Shown in pieces: positions 62,816-64,000 of a DNA stretch of 64,000 bases (its first letter is position 1; each line of letters opens with the position of its first letter). A model generated the notes under the pieces. It was not told the origin of the DNA and made no database searches. It saw nothing but the letters and a program-made list of their open reading frames with translations. The position numbers and the translations under genes were made by a program. The stretch comes from Crocosphaera sp. (GTDB lineage Bacteria > Cyanobacteriota > Cyanobacteriia > Cyanobacteriales > Microcystaceae): contig JASJDN010000005.1 in NCBI GenBank assembly GCA_030065205.1, positions 1-64,000 on the forward strand. Direction: 5' to 3'.

Positions 62816-63727
62816 TTATTTTATATTTTTAGGATCAAAAGCATCTCGTAATCCATCTCCAATATAGTTAATACTTAATACCGTTAAAAAGATGGCTAAC
62901 CCAGGAAAAAAAGCAGTATGAGGTGCAGTGGTTAAATAATCTTTTGCTTGAAATAACATCTGTCCCCAAGTGGGAACATCAGGAGGAAATCCTAACCCTA
63001 AAAAACTTAAAGTCGATTCGGTAATAATGGCATTTCCTACCCCTAATGTGGCGGCAACAATAATCAAACTCAAGACATTAGGAAGCAGATGAACTAAAAT
63101 AATACGGTGGGATTTAGCCCCTAAAACGACGGCTGCTTTGATAAATTCCATCTCTTTTAATCTTAGAATATTTCCTCTTACCAGTCGCGCTACAGACATC
63201 CAATTAAGTCCACCAATGACGATTACTACTAAGATGAAAATTCCTAATTCTGGTCCGGCAATTTGTTTAATGGGTTCCCTAAATAAATAGACCACTAATA
63301 AGAGTAAAGGTAACTGAGGTAAAGCTAAAAATAAATCCGTTAAACGCATTAATAAACCATCAATAAAACCTCCATAAAATCCAGCGATCGCTCCAATAGT
63401 TGTTCCTAAAAAAATAGCCACTAACATAGCCAAAATTCCTACTGTTAGAGAAATTCTTCCCCCAAATAACACCCTCGCTAACATATCTTGTCCTAAAGAA
63501 TTGGTGCCAAAAGGATGATCTAAACTGGGTAAGGCACTCGCTTTACTAAAATCAATTTTATCGATAGGAACCTGATAAATAAATGGACCAATAATGACGG
63601 AAATAAAGATAATAGCGAGACTAATTAATCCGAAAATTGCTAAGGGATCACGGCGAAATTTTCTCCAAATATAATAAGATATTTTTTCTTTTTGACTGAC
63701 TACTGATTTTGTGCTAAGATTATCCAT
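62816..63727 (-). CDS. ABC transporter permease, OppC/DppC type
   Basis: A 303-residue inner-membrane permease for peptides, nickel or similar solutes. It has an N-terminal cytoplasmic lead, a first helix (about 32-54), the HPFGTNSLGQDMLARVLFGGRISL block of OppC proteins, and the ATPase contact loop EFIKAAVVLGAKSHRIILVHLLPN. The partners (OppA, OppB, OppD) are not in the window. The SAM-hydrolase-like gene lies just upstream (35 bases before its ATG) on the same strand. Confidence 0.9.
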   Translation of the reverse strand: MDNLSTKSVVSQKEKISYYIWRKFRRDPLAIFGLISLAIIFISVIIGPFIYQVPIDKIDFSKASALPSLDHPFGTNSLGQDMLARVLFGGRISLTVGILAMLVAIFLGTTIGAIAGFYGGFIDGLLMRLTDLFLALPQLPLLLLVVYLFREPIKQIAGPELGIFILVVIVIGGLNWMSVARLVRGNILRLKEMEFIKAAVVLGAKSHRIILVHLLPNVLSLIIVAATLGVGNAIITESTLSFLGLGFPPDVPTWGQMLFQAKDYLTTAPHTAFFPGLAIFLTVLSINYIGDGLRDAFDPKNIK

Positions 63728-63762
63728 TTTATATTAAGAACAACAGTAATAATAATTATTAA

Positions 63763-64000
63763 TTATTGAAAGACAACAGTAATTTTATCTCCCCATTTAA
63801 GTTGTAATTTTTCTTGTGCATTTCCCCCATTGATAGCAATTTCTACCCAGCCATGACTCCCTATTAATGTTATCATTTCCCCTGGAGCAATATCGCTATA
63901 GGTGCAACCAGATTTAATCATGATATCATTAACGTCAATCGACCATTTTTTACCCTTTACCTGGTGAGACGAAATATTAGTAATTAGGTTGCCAAAATGA
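63763..64000 (-). CDS. SAM hydroxide adenosyltransferase-like protein (5' part outside window)
   Basis: Only the C-terminal 78 residues or so are present; the frame is open at the window end. The text FGNLITNIS, then GSHGWVEIAINGGNA and WGDKITVVFQ, is the C-terminal domain pattern of the SAM hydrolase/chlorinase (DUF62) family, which splits S-adenosylmethionine. The N-terminal half is not visible, so the call rests on this end alone. Its stop lies 35 bases before the start of the permease gene. Confidence 0.7.
   Translation of the reverse strand, partial: HFGNLITNISSHQVKGKKWSIDVNDIMIKSGCTYSDIAPGEMITLIGSHGWVEIAINGGNAQEKLQLKWGDKITVVFQ

Overview
The window comes from a cyanobacterium. It carries photosystem genes (psbH, psaC), a Ycf66 protein, a bilin-type phytochrome kinase, the lycopene-cyclase relative CruP, a CPP1-like protein, group-2 sigma factor SigC and many GCGATCGC (HIP1) octamers in AT-rich DNA. 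A HupW-type uptake-hydrogenase protease points to a nitrogen fixer. The overall character (AT-rich, IS605-type elements, xisHI, short heptamer repeats) fits a unicellular diazotroph of the Crocosphaera/Cyanothece type. That genus-level guess is inference; no rRNA or other marker in the window settles it.

Layout. 0-6 kb: sugar and surface-glycan genes (glycosyltransferase, ispD, a DUF1802-like gene) and a three-gene run of hddC-like nucleotidyltransferase, hddA-like kinase and a serine recombinase that has lost its catalytic serine. 6-9 kb: an OmpR-type response regulator and sensor kinase, followed on the same strand by a chain of very small membrane proteins (28, 49 and 91 aa), two of which are related. 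9-16 kb: NIL-ferredoxin, MAPEG protein, thymidylate-kinase-like protein, CruP, AGCS symporter, CPP1-like protein and TatA. 15.2-16.6 kb: a TnpB-only IS200/IS605-type element with strong end hairpins between tatA and psbH. 17-25 kb: small orphan genes, a cupin-like gene, a MerA-like flavoprotein, a SIMPL protein, class II aldolase, a WecA/MraY-type transferase and a creatininase-family hydrolase. 25.2-27.9 kb: a VapBC-like pair and a decayed IS605-type element with divergent tnpA and tnpB.

28-31 kb is the conserved rpmH-rnpA-(PH protein)-yidC-khpB block for ribosome, RNase P and membrane insertion; rpmH uses a GTG start. It is followed by a 1977-aa TamB-like protein, Ycf66 and a phytochrome hybrid kinase overlapping a REC-kinase gene (38-43 kb). 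Then come a solute-binding protein, an AI-2E family transporter, metH, a VapC remnant, a RelBE-like pair, Ppx/GppA, sigC, a P-type Ca2+-ATPase, xisH-xisI, a DUF29 gene and rsmG. The last 7 kb holds a secreted lysozyme-inhibitor-like protein, hupW, a cobD-like aminotransferase, HU, a zinc-ribbon membrane protein, psaC, a DUF2007 protein, accD, an OppC-type permease and the 3' part of a SAM-hydrolase-like gene cut by the window end.

Most of the window is ordinary core genome. The least explained items are the micro-membrane-protein chain behind the two-component system, the catalytically altered serine recombinase joined to the hdd genes (with xisHI in the same window), a 15-residue tandem duplication inside the phytochrome GAF domain, an extra domain inside YidC, the immobilised IS605 element whose tnpA is cut by a dispersed palindromic repeat, and a 22-codon ORF with a good ribosome-binding site in the sigC leader. 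No CRISPR array, rRNA or tRNA was recognised.
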